Shown here: positions 33,523 to 44,400 of the stretch, in pieces | Layout of the letters: the number at the start of each line of letters is the position of its first letter | How positions within the stretch are numbered: the stretch's first letter is position 1 | NCBI GenBank assembly: GCA_021234155.1 | Contig: JAJEKV010000032.1 | Location: 1 to 64,000 of the forward strand | DNA: 64,000 nt | From: Isoetes taiwanensis | Lineage: Eukaryota > Streptophyta > Lycopodiopsida > Isoetales > Isoetaceae | Direction: 5' to 3' | Position numbers and translations under genes: made by a program | Notes under the pieces: model-generated | What the model was told of the DNA's origin: nothing | Databases searched by the model: none | What the model saw: the letters and a program-made list of their open reading frames with translations, nothing else

Positions 33523-33676
33523 CTGTGTTCCATATAAACTTCTTTGATGTAACCGTTATCTCGCCTGTAAATTGAATCTTCCGTCCTTTTTCGTGTTCAC
33601 TTTGTGTTTCTTGATACTACTCAGAATGACTTTGTTATAACACTTACTGTTATCGTACTCTTTCTTATATCATCGT

Positions 33677-34900
33677 ATGTTTAATATAGACGGTGCACGC
33701 AATGCCGCCTGGCAGACACCCTCAAACGCCGGTCGGTTAACACCCGAACAAGAATTGATGCTGATGAAAAGACAGTTAGGCGAATTACAGGCCTACGTCT
33801 TGCATGCTAACCCACCACAGCATGTACAACAGGACGCACCGGAGTTACCTCCGTTACCACCTAGTCCACCTACACAGCAGCCGTCCCCACCACGAACTAG
33901 TCCCCATGCACTAAACGCGAAAAGAGGTCCCACTCTAAACGCCGACGGAGCTCCTCTAGAGACAGTGCCACCTCTTCAAAGTCTGCCACTTCAGTGTCAT
34001 CTGCATCATCAGCATCATCTGGTGGCCATGCAAAGCGCCGAGATAAGGAGTACCGCAAGACAGTTGATACAGCCATAACTAGTATATGGAAGAATAGGAA
34101 ATTGGCCCAGTTTGATGGGAAATCTAGAGGCGGCTTGAATGCGAATCTGGCCGGGACGAAATGAAGGAGTTCGCGAGTCCTATGGCATGACAAGAGAAGG
34201 ATCTGTGAAAGGTTGCCACCACAAACCTTCACGGGGCTGCCGTATTTGGTGGAAGGCTATGCGAGCCAAACATCCGGACAGAGTAGATGCAACTTCGTAA
34301 AGTTTGCCAAGGCCTTCAAATCGCATTATGTGCCTCGTGCACATAAATGCCAGCGAATCCGGACTTTCTACGGGTTGGAAGCGAGAAGAGTATGTCCGTC
34401 TGAGGCCTACACGGATGAGTTCATGCGCTTTGACCGTATGTACCGGTATGAATGAGAAAAGAGGCGGTGGAGGGCTATATTGAGGGTTTGGCACCATCGA
34501 TCAAGCGGATGGTTAAGGCCATCGACCGAAATCGATTGCGAGAGGGAGGAGGCTAAAGCATTGAGCCTCGAGGAGGACATACCAAGAAATCGATATCCGT
34601 CCCGCTCCTTACTGCTGACCACGGGCCGTCCACACCTTACAAACCCCGCTCTCCAAGTCCGGGGCCCTCTCAGCAGAACTCTTACGGTCGCCAGGAGAAG
34701 AAAGTCGCTTTTAACACGCCAGATAAGCAGAACAATGCGGGTAAGGAAGTTCGAAACCTCTTACAGTCCATTCCTAAAGAGGCGAGGAGAAACATTTGCC
34801 GGGGATAAGGCATGTTACAGTGTATGAGGTAGGGACACTTCATGCGAGAATTGCCCATATGTTACCGGTGACTGCCGGTGGCCATGGCCGACCTTCTTGG
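33677..34900 (+). pseudogene. Chromovirus gag with zinc knuckle, broken frame
   Basis: Nucleocapsid/capsid precursor. The first frame, 33677-34078, has a basic start, a coiled-coil-like LTPEQELMLMKRQLGELQAY, then a Pro-rich linker. The capsid domain follows in other frames: AQFDGKSRGG, a KVATTNLHGAAVFWWKAMRA stretch at 34205-34270, FAKAFKSHYVPRAHK and SEAYTDEFMRFDRMYRYE. A CCHC knuckle (C-Y-x-x-M-R-x-G-H-F-M-R-E-x-P type) is readable across a frameshift at 34813-34858. At least four frame changes occur. Confidence 0.75.
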
Positions 34901-35009
34901 CGGGGCGACATTGAGTCAACATTACCTGGCCGACGAGGGCGCCCCGAAAGTACATTCACGGCGCGCCTCATATCCTTGCGGCTATAGAACCCGGCAATTT
35001 GAAAGCCAG

Positions 35010-35170
35010 CCTGCTGTCATTTCCACCATAGGCCAAATAGACAGTAAGCCTTTTGTAATTCTTATGGATACGGGGAGTACACATAATTTTGCTTCTCCTA
35101 GAATGGCCCAGGTCCTCCAACTGGAAACCCTAAGGTCCTACGACCGAGACCTGTCACTTTAGCCAGTGGT
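35010..35170 (+). pseudogene. Chromovirus aspartic protease
   Basis: The frame 34878-35162 contains STIGQIDSKPFVILMDTGST then HNFASPRMAQ. DTGST is the catalytic Asp-Thr/Ser-Gly triad of retroviral-type proteases, preceded by the usual hydrophobic VILMDTG. It matures the Gag-Pol polyprotein. The following conserved segment (YDLIVGMEFL) is in the next frame at 35265-35292. Confidence 0.85.
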
Positions 35171-35209
35171 AAGGTTAGACATACTCATGGTCGTCGCATC
35201 AACCTTAAG

Positions 35210-36417
35210 ATGCAGTTGCCAGGCGCACCAGTTGCTATGGGTGCCGAATTAATGGATATTGGCAAATACGACCTCATTGTTGGAATGGAATTCTTGGCAT
35301 CTGCAAAAGCCAACATAGACTGCGAGAAGAGAGAAGTTACCTTCAACGCGGATAATGGAGCCCGTGTAACTATAAAAGGTGAACCATTCAACCCTATCAT
35401 GCAGTCTATGTCCATTCGACAGTTAGATAAAGCTATACGCAAGCAAAAGCTCCTCTGCCTTATTAGACTTGCTTCCATTGAGTCAGATGCTAAGCAAAAC
35501 CAAGTAATCAATACCTTGCCACGGGGGATTGCCAGTATTCTCCATGAATTTAGCGATCTTTTCCCAGACGAGATCCAGAAGCTTCCTCCTTTTAGAGGGG
35601 TAGAATGTGAGATAGCTTTAGAGCCGGCACTAAGCCTACCGCAAAGCCCCCCCTAGGATGAGTCCCCCGAGTTGGCGAGCTTAAGAAGCAACTTCAAGAG
35701 CGCTAAACCTAGGTTTTATTCGACCTAGCGTTTCACCCTTTGGCCCCTATTCTTTTGTAAAGAAAAAAGGGCGGCTCCTTGAGAATGTGTATTGATTATC
35801 GGCAACTCAACAAGCATACCATCAAAATCGCTATGCTTTCTTGAAGAGCAGATGATCTAATGGATCGGTTGCAAGGGGCCAAATATTTTTCAAAGATTGA
35901 CCCGCCGGGATATCATCGGATAAGGATTAAAGAGGAGGACATCCATAAATCTGCTTCGCGACTAGATATGGACATTATGAGTTTACCGTTATGCCTTTGG
36001 ATTAACTAATGCCCCCATAGCGTTTATGCGGTTAATGAAGCGATGTTTTCCGACAATACTTGGATGATTTTGTTGTCATTTTCTTTGACGACATTCTCAT
36101 CTGAGAAGACTCTAGAAGAGCATGAGAAACATCTTAAATTGGCCCTACAAAAGTTAAGGCGTCATCAGCTTTTTGCCAAGTTCTCTAAGTGCAAGTTTGC
36201 CACTCAAAGGTTGACTATTTGGGCCATATCATTTTTGCAGAGGGAATTACTTTCTGAGATCCGGCAAAATAGAGGCCGTGAAGGGAATGGCCTATTCAGA
36301 AAATGTCTCCAGGGTCGAAGTTTCTTGGGATTAGCGGGATACTATCGAAAGTTTGTAAAGGATTTTGCAAGGATTGCGGCACCTCTTACAAACCTTACAA
36401 AGCATGAAAAAAGGTGA
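35210..36417 (+). pseudogene. Chromovirus reverse transcriptase, broken frame
   Basis: 35210-35656 encodes the protease-RT connector ending in an LPPFRGVECEIAL stretch, typical just before RT. RT pieces follow in different frames: FIRPSVSPFGP, a MCIDYRQLNKHTIKI stretch at 35786-35830, and AKYFSKID (35881-35903). The catalytic box is readable as VIFFDDIL around 36072-36100. Then KTLEEHEKHLKLALQKLRRH, SKCKFATQR and FLGLAGYYRKFVKDFARIAA are intact in 36043-36417. Several 1-2 nt indels break the gene. Confidence 0.9.
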
Positions 36418-36890
36418 AGGATTGGATGGAGCACTTTGGAAGACTAAGGTTGAGGGAAATTTCAGCAGCTTAAAGATGCCTTAACCTCGACACCGTTCTC
36501 CGTTGCCCGATCGATAAGGATAAACTAGTGGCCACAGATGCAAGTAAAATCGCCAAGCGGTGGGGTTCTAATGCGAGGAGGGAGGGTTATTGCTTATGAT
36601 TCAAAGAAGATGAACCAGCGGAACAGCCATACCCTACCCATGATCAAGAATTGTTAATTTGTTGTTCACGGCCTTTACTTGAATATGGAGACACTACCTC
36701 CTTGGTAGAAGATTCCGGTTGGACCACGGATCACCAAAGTCTCAAGTTATTTATCCACCCAACCGAACCTCAACCTCCGCCGAGGAGGAGATGGATGGAA
36801 TTTCTTGAAGAATATGATTTTGAGATCATGTATAAGCTGGAAAGCACAATGTGGTTGGATGCATTGTCACGCCATCCCTGTTAATCGAAC
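36418..36890 (+). pseudogene. Chromovirus RNase H, broken frame
   Basis: Pieces include ATDASK near 36535 (family VxTDASxxAxGGVL), YPTHDQELL near 36635, and DHQSLKLF near 36731 (family TDHxSLxxL), followed by RRRWMEFLEEYDFEIMYK and WLDALSRHP. This is the usual RNase H sequence of motifs in gypsy elements. It removes RNA from the cDNA hybrid. Confidence 0.8.
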
Positions 36891-36899
36891 CCATTGTAA

Positions 36900-37945
36900 C
36901 GTTAATTTCTACACTCACCGGTGAGTTTGGGAAACAGATAGAACGGACTTTGGCCACGGATCCCCGAAGTTTTGTGAAATCTGGGCTAGTTTGAGTAAGG
37001 AGGCACGATCGATAAAGAACGCCAAGCTTTCGTTCATATAACAAAGCGGGCAATTTGTTGTATCACAAGGATAAGTTATGTGTACCTCGACTTCCGGAGT
37101 GCGTAAGTTAATCCTCCATGACACGCAACAATGACCCTATAGCTTTGGACATGCGGGTTTTATGAAGACCTATTTTAAAATCCGCTCTAGTTATTTTTTG
37201 GCCTTCCATGAAGAAGGATATTGCTAGATACATTAAGCGATTGTCAAGTGTGTCGACAAACCAAGGCGGAGCAACTAAGAGTTCAGGAGAGCTGCGACCT
37301 TTGGATGTGCCCCCCATAAAATGGGAAGTAATAACCATGGATTTCATTGTGGGCCTTCCCGCGAACTCTCCGTGGCTATGATGCATTAATGGTGGTCGCC
37401 GACAAATTGTCAAAAATGGATCACTTCTTGCCATGTCGTACCACCGACACTGCCTTCGACACCGCCTTGCTTAGCGCGAAAGGAGATCTTCGGGTTGCAC
37501 GGAATGCCACGAAGTTATTGTATCCCGGGGATCCCAAATTTGTAAGTGCATTCGGAAGGATTTCTTCACCACCATACAGACCAAGCTTGCTATGAGTACC
37601 GCATATCATCCTCGGATGGATGTCCGGGCGACAGGCACCAACCATACCATAGAGGATATGCTACGAAGTTATGTGTGGAGTAAAGCAATCCCAATGGGTG
37701 ACTATATTTATCTAGTAGAGTTTGCCTATAGCAATTATGAAACAGAGTCTTCCAAAATGTCTCCTTTCATGATAAATTATGGTTATCAATGCCTTACTCT
37801 CGACACATGGCACAACCCCGTGTCGAAGTGGAAGTTTCTCAACAACTCCTCCCACGGAGATGCAAGCTTTGGTCGACGAGGTGCGTGGTTACTTGCTACG
37901 ACGCTTGATGCGTCAAAAGAGTGTAGCAGAATAAACAGGACCTGA
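36900..37945 (+). pseudogene. Chromovirus integrase, broken frame
   Basis: The zinc-binding region lies at about 37080-37260 (LILHDTQ, GHAGFMKT, CQVCRQTK-like across a frameshift). The core follows: WEVITMDFI at 37323-37345, VVADKLSKMDHFLPC, ISSPPYRPSL in place of the consensus segment, then STAYHPRMDVRATGTNHTIE (family STAYHPQTDGQTERVNRTLE), VEFAYSN and SKMSPFMINYGYQCLT. Catalytic residues cannot be confirmed as one frame. Integrase joins cDNA ends to target DNA. Confidence 0.85.
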
Positions 37946-38006
37946 GTCTTCGTGTGGGCGAATCGGTTTGGCTTAAGATTAAAGTAAAAACAAGCCAAGC
38001 TTAAGA

Positions 38007-38437
38007 TTGGTAATTGCAAGAAGTTGGCACCCGGATGGGTTTGGACCGTTCAAAATCATCGAGCGTGTGGGGAGCAAGCATATCGCGCTGGACTTGCCAC
38101 CCCGCTTAAACATCCACAAGGTTTTTCATGTGAGTCTTCTAAAGCAGCACACCCACGATCCGGAGGAGGTTTTGAAACCCCAACCCTCCCGGAAATGACG
38201 GAGGAGCAGCTAGAGATAGTACCTGAAGCTCTTCTTGATCGAGCTTATAAACGAACCGAGGGAGGACTCAAATGCTACAATACTTGGTCAAGTGGAGACA
38301 CTTGCGTGGAGGATGCTACATGGGTGATGGAAACAGATCTTGAGAAGCACTATCCGGATTTCATGCGCCAATCTCAAGGTCGCTACTATCAACGATGCTA
38401 TCAACCCCGCTCCCTACGCAGAAGCTTGAGGACTTGA
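38007..38437 (+). pseudogene. Integrase C-terminus with chromodomain-like module
   Basis: 38007-38198 reads KIIERVGSKHIALDLPPRLN then IHKVFHVSLLKQH, the GPFxI...HxVFHVSLLK box that ends gypsy integrases. It is followed by a chromodomain-like segment in the frame ending at 38437: AYKRTEGGLKCYNTW, then VEDATWVMETDLEKHYPDF. This corresponds to the chromodomain pattern of aromatic residues around YLVKWxG...TWE. Chromodomains of this kind direct integration to marked chromatin. Confidence 0.8.
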
Positions 38438-39058
38438 TTCACGAGAATCGGTAGAGGGTAGATGCATCATAGTTAACAACGATTCATCGATGATGGGATC
38501 ACCTCGTGTTCCTTAGGGGCGTGGTATCATTAATGTGGACATGACCGCTAACCGCTTGTAAAGCATGTAGTTCATAGCCGCGTTCATATTGGCTATAATA
38601 GAAACGACCATTCCTTAGGCCACAATGAACTGCGAACTATAGGCATGATAGGTCCCTTGTAGATAAATTTCCTTTTATTTCTTATAGGGGGTGGACCCTT
38701 CAACCACAATCTAATTATTTTTTTTTATCTATGAAAACTGACATAGTGACATGTGCAGGCCAGTGAGCAGTACGTGACCTGCCCATGTATAGGGGGTTGC
38801 TGATGACCCGACTTTCTCCGTTTTCATGGTGTTACACATAGTTCTTTAGTCTTACACTGCTTTTTGATATTGGACTTCGGTCCTTGAACTTTTTGATTAT
38901 GATAATCATCTGAAATGCACTTTAGTGCTTGAACTGTTTTGAACTTCGAAAGTTTTAATATATTACTTTGGGAAACAAGGAATTATCTTCCTTTATAATG
39001 TGTTTTCTTTATTAGTATATCTTCAACTAACCCCAATCTTTGAAGGCGACATTAATTC
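38438..39058 (+). other. Chromovirus 3' untranslated region
   Basis: Noncoding, AT-rich toward the end. It lies between the chromodomain stop and the polypurine tract. Confidence 0.6.
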
Positions 39059-39071
39059 TAAGGAGGGAGAA
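39059..39071 (+). other. Polypurine tract
   Basis: TAAGGAGGGAGAA directly precedes the 3' LTR at 39072, the normal site for plus-strand priming. Confidence 0.9.
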
Positions 39072-40680
39072 TGTGGCGTTCCAAGTATTTATCGGTATAA
39101 TGATAAATATGTTGACACGTCACCCAGTATAGATACGCTACCATGGGGCATGGTAACCTAGGGGGTTGACTTAAAAAGGATTAAATTAGCTATGCTAATT
39201 TAATTGTTAAAGATAATAACCTACATTTAAGGGATCATTATTTATAAAGGATAATTAAACTAATTATCCTTTGGGAACAGCCACACGGCCAAAACTGGTT
39301 GGCCGATGGGGAATGCTATTTTGGACCCATAAGGTGGATCACCACCCGTATCCACCATAATCGACGAGGTGAAGCCTACCTTGGGATTGAGCCGAAAGCC
39401 ACCTTGCCCAAAAGTACTTGTGTGATGAATGGTGAACATCGAGTTTCGAAGGATGGAGGCACCAAACGATAACGGGTCGGCGAGGAATACTGGTGGGTGG
39501 CTAGTATAGGTGATATTCTAGGGTAGCGCCCTTTTGGGCACCTATGTGTTGTCTTGTAGGTTTCTACGTGCTTTTATTCATAGGAACCAACCCTTGGTTG
39601 AAAAGGTAAGTTCTCTTTATATTTTGATTCGGGTTTTGCTCTCAAAGGATGAATTGATAGTTCTTTGTTTAGTTAGCACTCTCTAGAGATGGGGGATTAC
39701 GGAGGGTAGAGACCTCTCGAGCCCATATATTGTAGTATATTCCTAGATAAAGCCCCGTATTATTCCAATAATGCTACTGTGCACAAGAACCCACCGGGTC
39801 ATAGATGCTATGGTGCGGGCTTAGCACCGGACAAAGGAACACGGTGGTGAAGTGGAGGTGGGGTCTTGCACGAACATAAAAGGCTCTGGGACTCCTATAG
39901 CGAGCTAGGCGATAGTCGGTCACGAGGGGCGGGTATGGGTCCCGACACTCCACAGGTGGGAAGGTGTGACCATTATGGGGCACCTTGCACTTTGAGTAGA
40001 TTTAGGGGGCAGTAATTCTGGATGCGGATCACGGGGGGGTCGCCGGACGCGCACGTATTCTCTAGCTAAGCCCATGGAGCCTTGTGATTCGGAAGGGGAC
40101 GCTTCGACCTGCCTCATCGGACCGGGGCTTCATGAACCCCGAGTAGGCTCGCGAGGGGTGATGCCTCGAGCCTGCGTCTCCAGGAAGGCTATAAGCGACG
40201 CCATAGCGTGGAATTGACCCATCTGCAAAGTGTGCACAGTGAGGGGCGGATGGAGTGGACAACCCTAGCCAATGTTCTATGCCGCCCAACGCCATGGCAA
40301 GATTCCCATCTCACGATCTCTTGAGGCCTAGTCCCGATCCCGATCACCGAGTCTGAGGAAGGGGGTAGAACCATGGGTTTGGGGTGTTTTCTTAGGTTTA
40401 GATGCATATTCTTTGCCGTTGGTATTTGGATGTATGCCACCCTTCGTGGTGGTTATTTATATGTGATTTATGCCGTGTGCTAACCCTTGTATTCACGCTT
40501 CGCGATTTAGGAGCCCCATTGAAGGCGTGGGCGAATGACCCTTGCCGTGTCCTTCTTGGGGCATCGTATATAGATGGCCCGAAAGACAGGAGGGGCCTCG
40601 CTATGGCGAAGTTGGTCGCCATGGGAGGGAAAAGTAATATGATGTAGACCGAGGGTCGTTATATGTTGAGGGCGTCCACA
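39072..40680 (+). repeat. 3' LTR of the chromovirus
   Basis: Begins TGTGGCGTTCCAAG and ends GGGCGTCCACA, homologous to 27557-29155. AT-rich stretches are identical between the two, including the block from TAAATATGTTGACACGTCAC to TATCCTTTGGG (about 170 bp). GC-rich stretches carry many small indels. Confidence 0.95.
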
Positions 40681-40685
40681 CAAAC
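40681..40685. repeat. Target site duplication CAAAC, right copy
   Basis: CAAAC directly after the 3' LTR, matching 27552-27556. Confidence 0.85.
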
Positions 40686-41830
40686 ACTGCAGAAACATCA
40701 TCCAATTACAATTTGCAGAAAATATATGGTCGTGGCGCTCGTAAGCCACTACATGTACACTAAAGCTTGAAACATCAAGTACTTACATGTTAGTCAATCC
40801 ACGCTGGAGAGTGAAGCGCATACAACTCTCTACAAGCTGCAATTATGACTTTATGCTAAAACTAGAAAATTACCCACCTTCAGTGGGCAGTCGATGTGGT
40901 TGCATGGCAATAATTTTACATAGCAAAGTTTGTGGTACTTGAAATTTGAAATTGTTATGAAAGTCCTTGGGATGTCAAGTGTTAATTTGCAGTATGTTAT
41001 TTTGAATGTAAAAAAAAAAAATAGTTAGCTTTTGTAGTTTGAAATCGAAAATGGTAAAACTTCTCAATATTAACGTGTGCAATTTGTATGATTGTGGACA
41101 ATGGCTTTGTGACATTTTCTTCATGCTTATTAAAGTGGGCTTAAATGTAGAATAAAACATAGCTACCTTCTGTAGTTTGCAATTGAAAATGGTAAAACTT
41201 CTAGATATTAACATGTGCAAATTGTATGATTGTGGATAGCATTTTTATTCTTGGTAATAAATGTAATGTTGCTAACAAATTGTAAGACTTGATGGTGTAA
41301 TTTTTGTAGTGGATTGTAGCATATATATTTTGTTTAATAGAATTTTTTTCTTGTATATATTGTATTTGAGTAACGTCTTGGATTGTAAATCTTTGCTGCC
41401 TTTGACTTGTGTAGTGGTCATGTTGTACAGATAATCAGAAAATATGTAGGATCCATTTTGATTTTGTCAGAATGTGTTGGTAAAGTTTGTTGTGGTCATC
41501 CTACAAATTCACATGAAATTAGTTTGTAACAGGTCGTTTTGGATTGGTTAGATGCAATATTTCTTGTACCTGGAATCTTATTTGAGATAGTTCATTGGCG
41601 TTATAGCCTAGAATGCATTCTGCTTCTTCATTGAATGCAGTGGCCCAAGTCTCTCCAGTTGAATCAATAAGTTTTGCGAATAAAACGTACGTATAACTTC
41701 TAATTAAGTTGGGGTTAATTGCTTAATATGGAACGAAAGATTATTGTAATGTTGATTTTAATGTATTGTTCTACAGTGGGTAGTGCTTGCAGAGTTCACC
41801 TTTTGGAAGTTAACATGTTGATACGACAAG
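40686..41830. other. AT-rich interval with a direct repeat
   Basis: No gene. Two diverged direct repeats of about 88 bp lie at 41014-41103 and 41152-41238 (AGTTAGCTTTTGTAGTTTG... and AGCTACCTTCTGTAGTTTG..., both continuing AAAATGGTAAAACTTCT and ATTGTATGATTGTGGA). Confidence 0.6.
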
Positions 41831-41834
41831 TTTG

Positions 41835-43022
41835 GCACCATATCGTCAATGTTCCATCAATGACTGTACCCATTGCTCCGAGGTGATGTTCCCTATGGGT
41901 TGTATAGCTTGCTCAATACCTTTCTCCAGAATGTCCTGGGATGCCGATCCAAGAGACCGAACATCTGTTGTTGGTGCTCTGCGGGTATCTAGCTTTCTTG
42001 TTCTTGAGGAAGGAGCAGTATTGACTGATGGCCTGTGGGCGGAAGGTGGGATCAGTGACTTGCCGGAGTCCACGTTTGATCTCCTGACATTCATCATCGA
42101 ACTATCTGTTGTGGGGGAAGGTGGTAGCACCCGAGGTCCTCCGTGAATGGCCTCTCCCAAAGCATCTTTCAACGGCCGTCAGAAGTAGGTGAGTCAACTG
42201 GACAGATTGCTGCTGAAGTGTGGGGAGATGCAGTAGCCCCTCCAGGTGATGCTCAAGCATCCGGGCATAGGTCTATGCACGATCATAATATAGGCGCAGC
42301 CAGGGCACCTGGGGTGTTGAGACAATGGATGCACGGGGAGCTTGTCAATTTATATGCAAGAAAAGAAGCTGATGGTCTGAGTCCACTTCCTCGTCCCGAG
42401 TGTTTGTTCCAATGCAAAAATGGGTAACCAGGTGCAGATCATGTTCCTTTGCCAGCACGTAATCCACCACATTGGAGCTGCCCCCTTGGTTCTTCTGTCT
42501 ATAAGTGCAGCGGCTGAAAGACGGCCATTGTGCCAATCCATTATAAATAACCAGGAACGGAGGCACAATTCCGATTTGTTGGCATTTGATGTACAAATGC
42601 ATGATGATCTGTGACGGTTGCAGGGGGAGCACGGTGTGGTGCCTAAGCAGAAGTTGCTGGAACTGTTGGAGCAGTGGGAGCAGGAGGCGTAGCAAGGGTA
42701 GCGGGTGGGCTTGTGGCAAATGCCATAGTGGTAACAGTAGGAGTGGCAGCAGGAAGGGCAGCTCCTGTAGTGGTAGCAAAAGAGCCTCTGCGTGCTGCAG
42801 CAGCTTGATGCATTGCATCGGTGACCTCAACAGGTGCCGGCCTAAAAATGCGAAGCTTGCCTCGGACCAATCCTGCAGCGCCCCCTTGACGGCGGACGTC
42901 CCTGACGTGAGCCAACTCTCGGGATTCCTGTTGCATCGGAGTAAGATCCTGGTCAACATACAGGGTGGTCCCCTTCAATTGCCTACTCTGACGCAATCCT
43001 ATCCAATTGTACAGCATGCCAA
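41835..43022 (-). pseudogene. LINE fragment: ORF1-like domain and endonuclease C-terminus
   Basis: On the minus strand, 42830-42985 reads LKGTTLYVDQDLTPMQQESR then GLVRGKLRIFRPAPV, similar to the C-terminal RNA-binding domain of LINE ORF1 proteins (EDLT...R...GK). An Ala/Thr/Pro-rich linker follows. 42345-42600 then reads IYNGLAQWPSFSRCTYRQKN, GGSSNVVDYVLA and EVDSDHQLLFLHIN. This is the end of an AP-type endonuclease (SSxVDYV and the catalytic SDHxP/L). Further left, an RxFDDECQEIKRGLRQ-like stretch near 42030-42110 matches the linker that follows. The N-terminal half of the endonuclease and the RT are missing. Confidence 0.65.
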
Positions 43023-43175
43023 CATACTTATTACTGCTTCCCTCGAAAACCCTTCGGGGTGGGGTTTTTTTAATCTTGACAATAATACGCTTGCTGCTCT
43101 CTTTTTGTTTGGGTCCCATAGGCCAATCGATCTCCGTGGACGATAAAAAATCTATTCTATTCTATTCTATTCTTT
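43023..43175 (+). mobile_element. LINE 3' end with (TCTAT)n tail
   Basis: Contains TTCCCTCGAAAACCCTTCGG, AATAATACGCTTGCTGCTCT, CCCATAGGCCAATCGATCTC and GTGGACGATAAAAAA, then TCTATTCTATTCTATTCTATT. Same family as 16.6 and 19.5 kb. Confidence 0.75.
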
Positions 43176-43550
43176 ATAAAAGGTAAAGATCCTACAATAA
43201 AGACCTTCTTAAAGTCTTCCTTGACTTAAATGCCACGTTTATCAATAAAAGCCTTTTTATGTCGTAGGCCTTTATCCATAGATATTAATAACTTCCCCTT
43301 CAAAGAAAGGAAAGATACTTTTAATGTCCATGTTTACAAGTGGAGTCCCTTTTTATCATATGAGTGCTCTTTACCCAATAGAATATTGAAAGTAAAGCTC
43401 TTCCCTTGTATTTGGTTGCCTCGACTCCCACACATAATTCAATACATCGACAACATGTGTTGATCTAGGCCTAATATTCACAAGATTTTTGCTATAATTT
43501 TGCCGTACTTCTATAACCTATTCACCGTGGACCACTCCCCCATGCTTGCA
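43174..43550. repeat. Segmental repeat, copy 1
   Basis: This 377-bp segment (from TTTATAAAAGGTAAAGATCC to ATTCACCGTGGACCACTCCC) recurs at 44797-44948 plus 46728-46985, where a copia element splits it. Copies differ by scattered substitutions and a few short indels. No gene lies in it. Confidence 0.85.
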
Positions 43551-44088
43551 TTCATATCAATCCATCCCTTCTCAAGATAGATCGTTCGCGATCATCCAAA
43601 ATAAGATCCCATTTCAGTGCATCCCTTCACAACAGGATCACCCACGAATCGATCTTCATCGATCGCCATTAAACAAAAAAAAAAAATCAACCCTTCCTAA
43701 ATTTGATCTTTAATCAACTTATGGAGCATGTTAGTCCTTCCCTTCTCAGGGTTAAACTTATTTCCTCGAGAAGGTCTCCAAAAACCACAAGTTGAGCATC
43801 AATTCAATTTGTCTCAAAGCATGAGTAAGTTAAAAACATAAAAGATTTACTAACCACCACAAGAAGCACCAACTTTTGGTCATTGAGATCTGAGGCACCG
43901 ACCTCACCCAGAAGCACCAATTTCTGCTCATAATTTTAGACACCAATCTCAACTTTTTCGTTGAAGCACCAACTTCAACCCAGCAACACTGGTTACTGAT
44001 CAGTTTCTATTCCAGTTTGCAATCTCCAGCACCAACCAGAAGACTTGCGAACATCAGGAATAACAAACATTCTATTTACCTAGACATG
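43551..44088. other. Noncoding spacer between repeat copies
   Basis: AT-rich, no gene recognised. Short CACCAAC-rich phrases at 43855-44040 precede the minisatellite. Confidence 0.45.
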
Positions 44089-44089
44089 A

Positions 44090-44400
44090 GCACCAACTCA
44101 TTCCATTCACTTGGACATGGCGTCAACTCAGTCCAATCTCTTGGATATGGCATCAACTCATTCCAACCTCTTGGACATGGTGTCAACTCATTCCAACCTC
44201 TTGGACATGGCCTCAGCCCATTCGTCAACTCATTCCAACCTCTTGGACATGGCCTCAGCTCATTCCAACCTCTTGGACATGGCATCAGCTCATTCCAGTC
44301 ACTTGGACCCGGCATCAGCTCATTCTAGTCACTTGGACCTGGTATCCGTTCATTTCAATCACTTGGACCTGGCATCAGCTCATTCCAATCACTTGGACAA
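44090..44400. repeat. Minisatellite, 30-bp unit, about ten copies
   Basis: Tandem units of the type CTCATTCCAACCTCTTGGAC + ATGGCATCAA. The array is open in two plus frames (44017-44328 and 44111-44509) and one minus frame (44076-44315), because a unit length divisible by three without stops repeats open frames. That argues against a real gene. Variation among units is about 10%. Confidence 0.85.

Larger units (their letters stand above)
27557..40680 (+). mobile_element. Complete Ty3/gypsy chromovirus, 13.1 kb
   Basis: LTR retrotransposon with all structural parts: 1599-bp and 1609-bp LTRs beginning TGTGRCGTTCCAAG and ending GCGTCCACA, a tRNA-iMet-type primer site, gag with a zinc knuckle, aspartic protease, RT, RNase H, integrase with a chromodomain-like tail, a polypurine tract, and a 5-bp CAAAC target duplication. 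Domain order protease-RT-RNase H-integrase is Ty3/gypsy, and the chromodomain places it among chromoviruses. The frames are broken by many small indels as given. An unusual 4.5 kb lies between primer site and gag. The LTRs are identical over long AT-rich stretches, so insertion was recent. Confidence 0.95.

Noticed and set aside
42586-43146. 186-codon plus-strand frame rich in Ser/Gly
   Set aside because: Shadow of the Ala/Thr/Pro-rich linker of the minus-strand LINE fragment.
44076-44315. 79-codon minus-strand gene rich in RGWNEL repeats
   Set aside because: It arises from the minisatellite unit length and is matched by frames on the other strand.
44090-44400. CRISPR-like regular repeat array
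   Set aside because: Units are contiguous with no unique spacers, and the context is a plant genome. It is a minisatellite.
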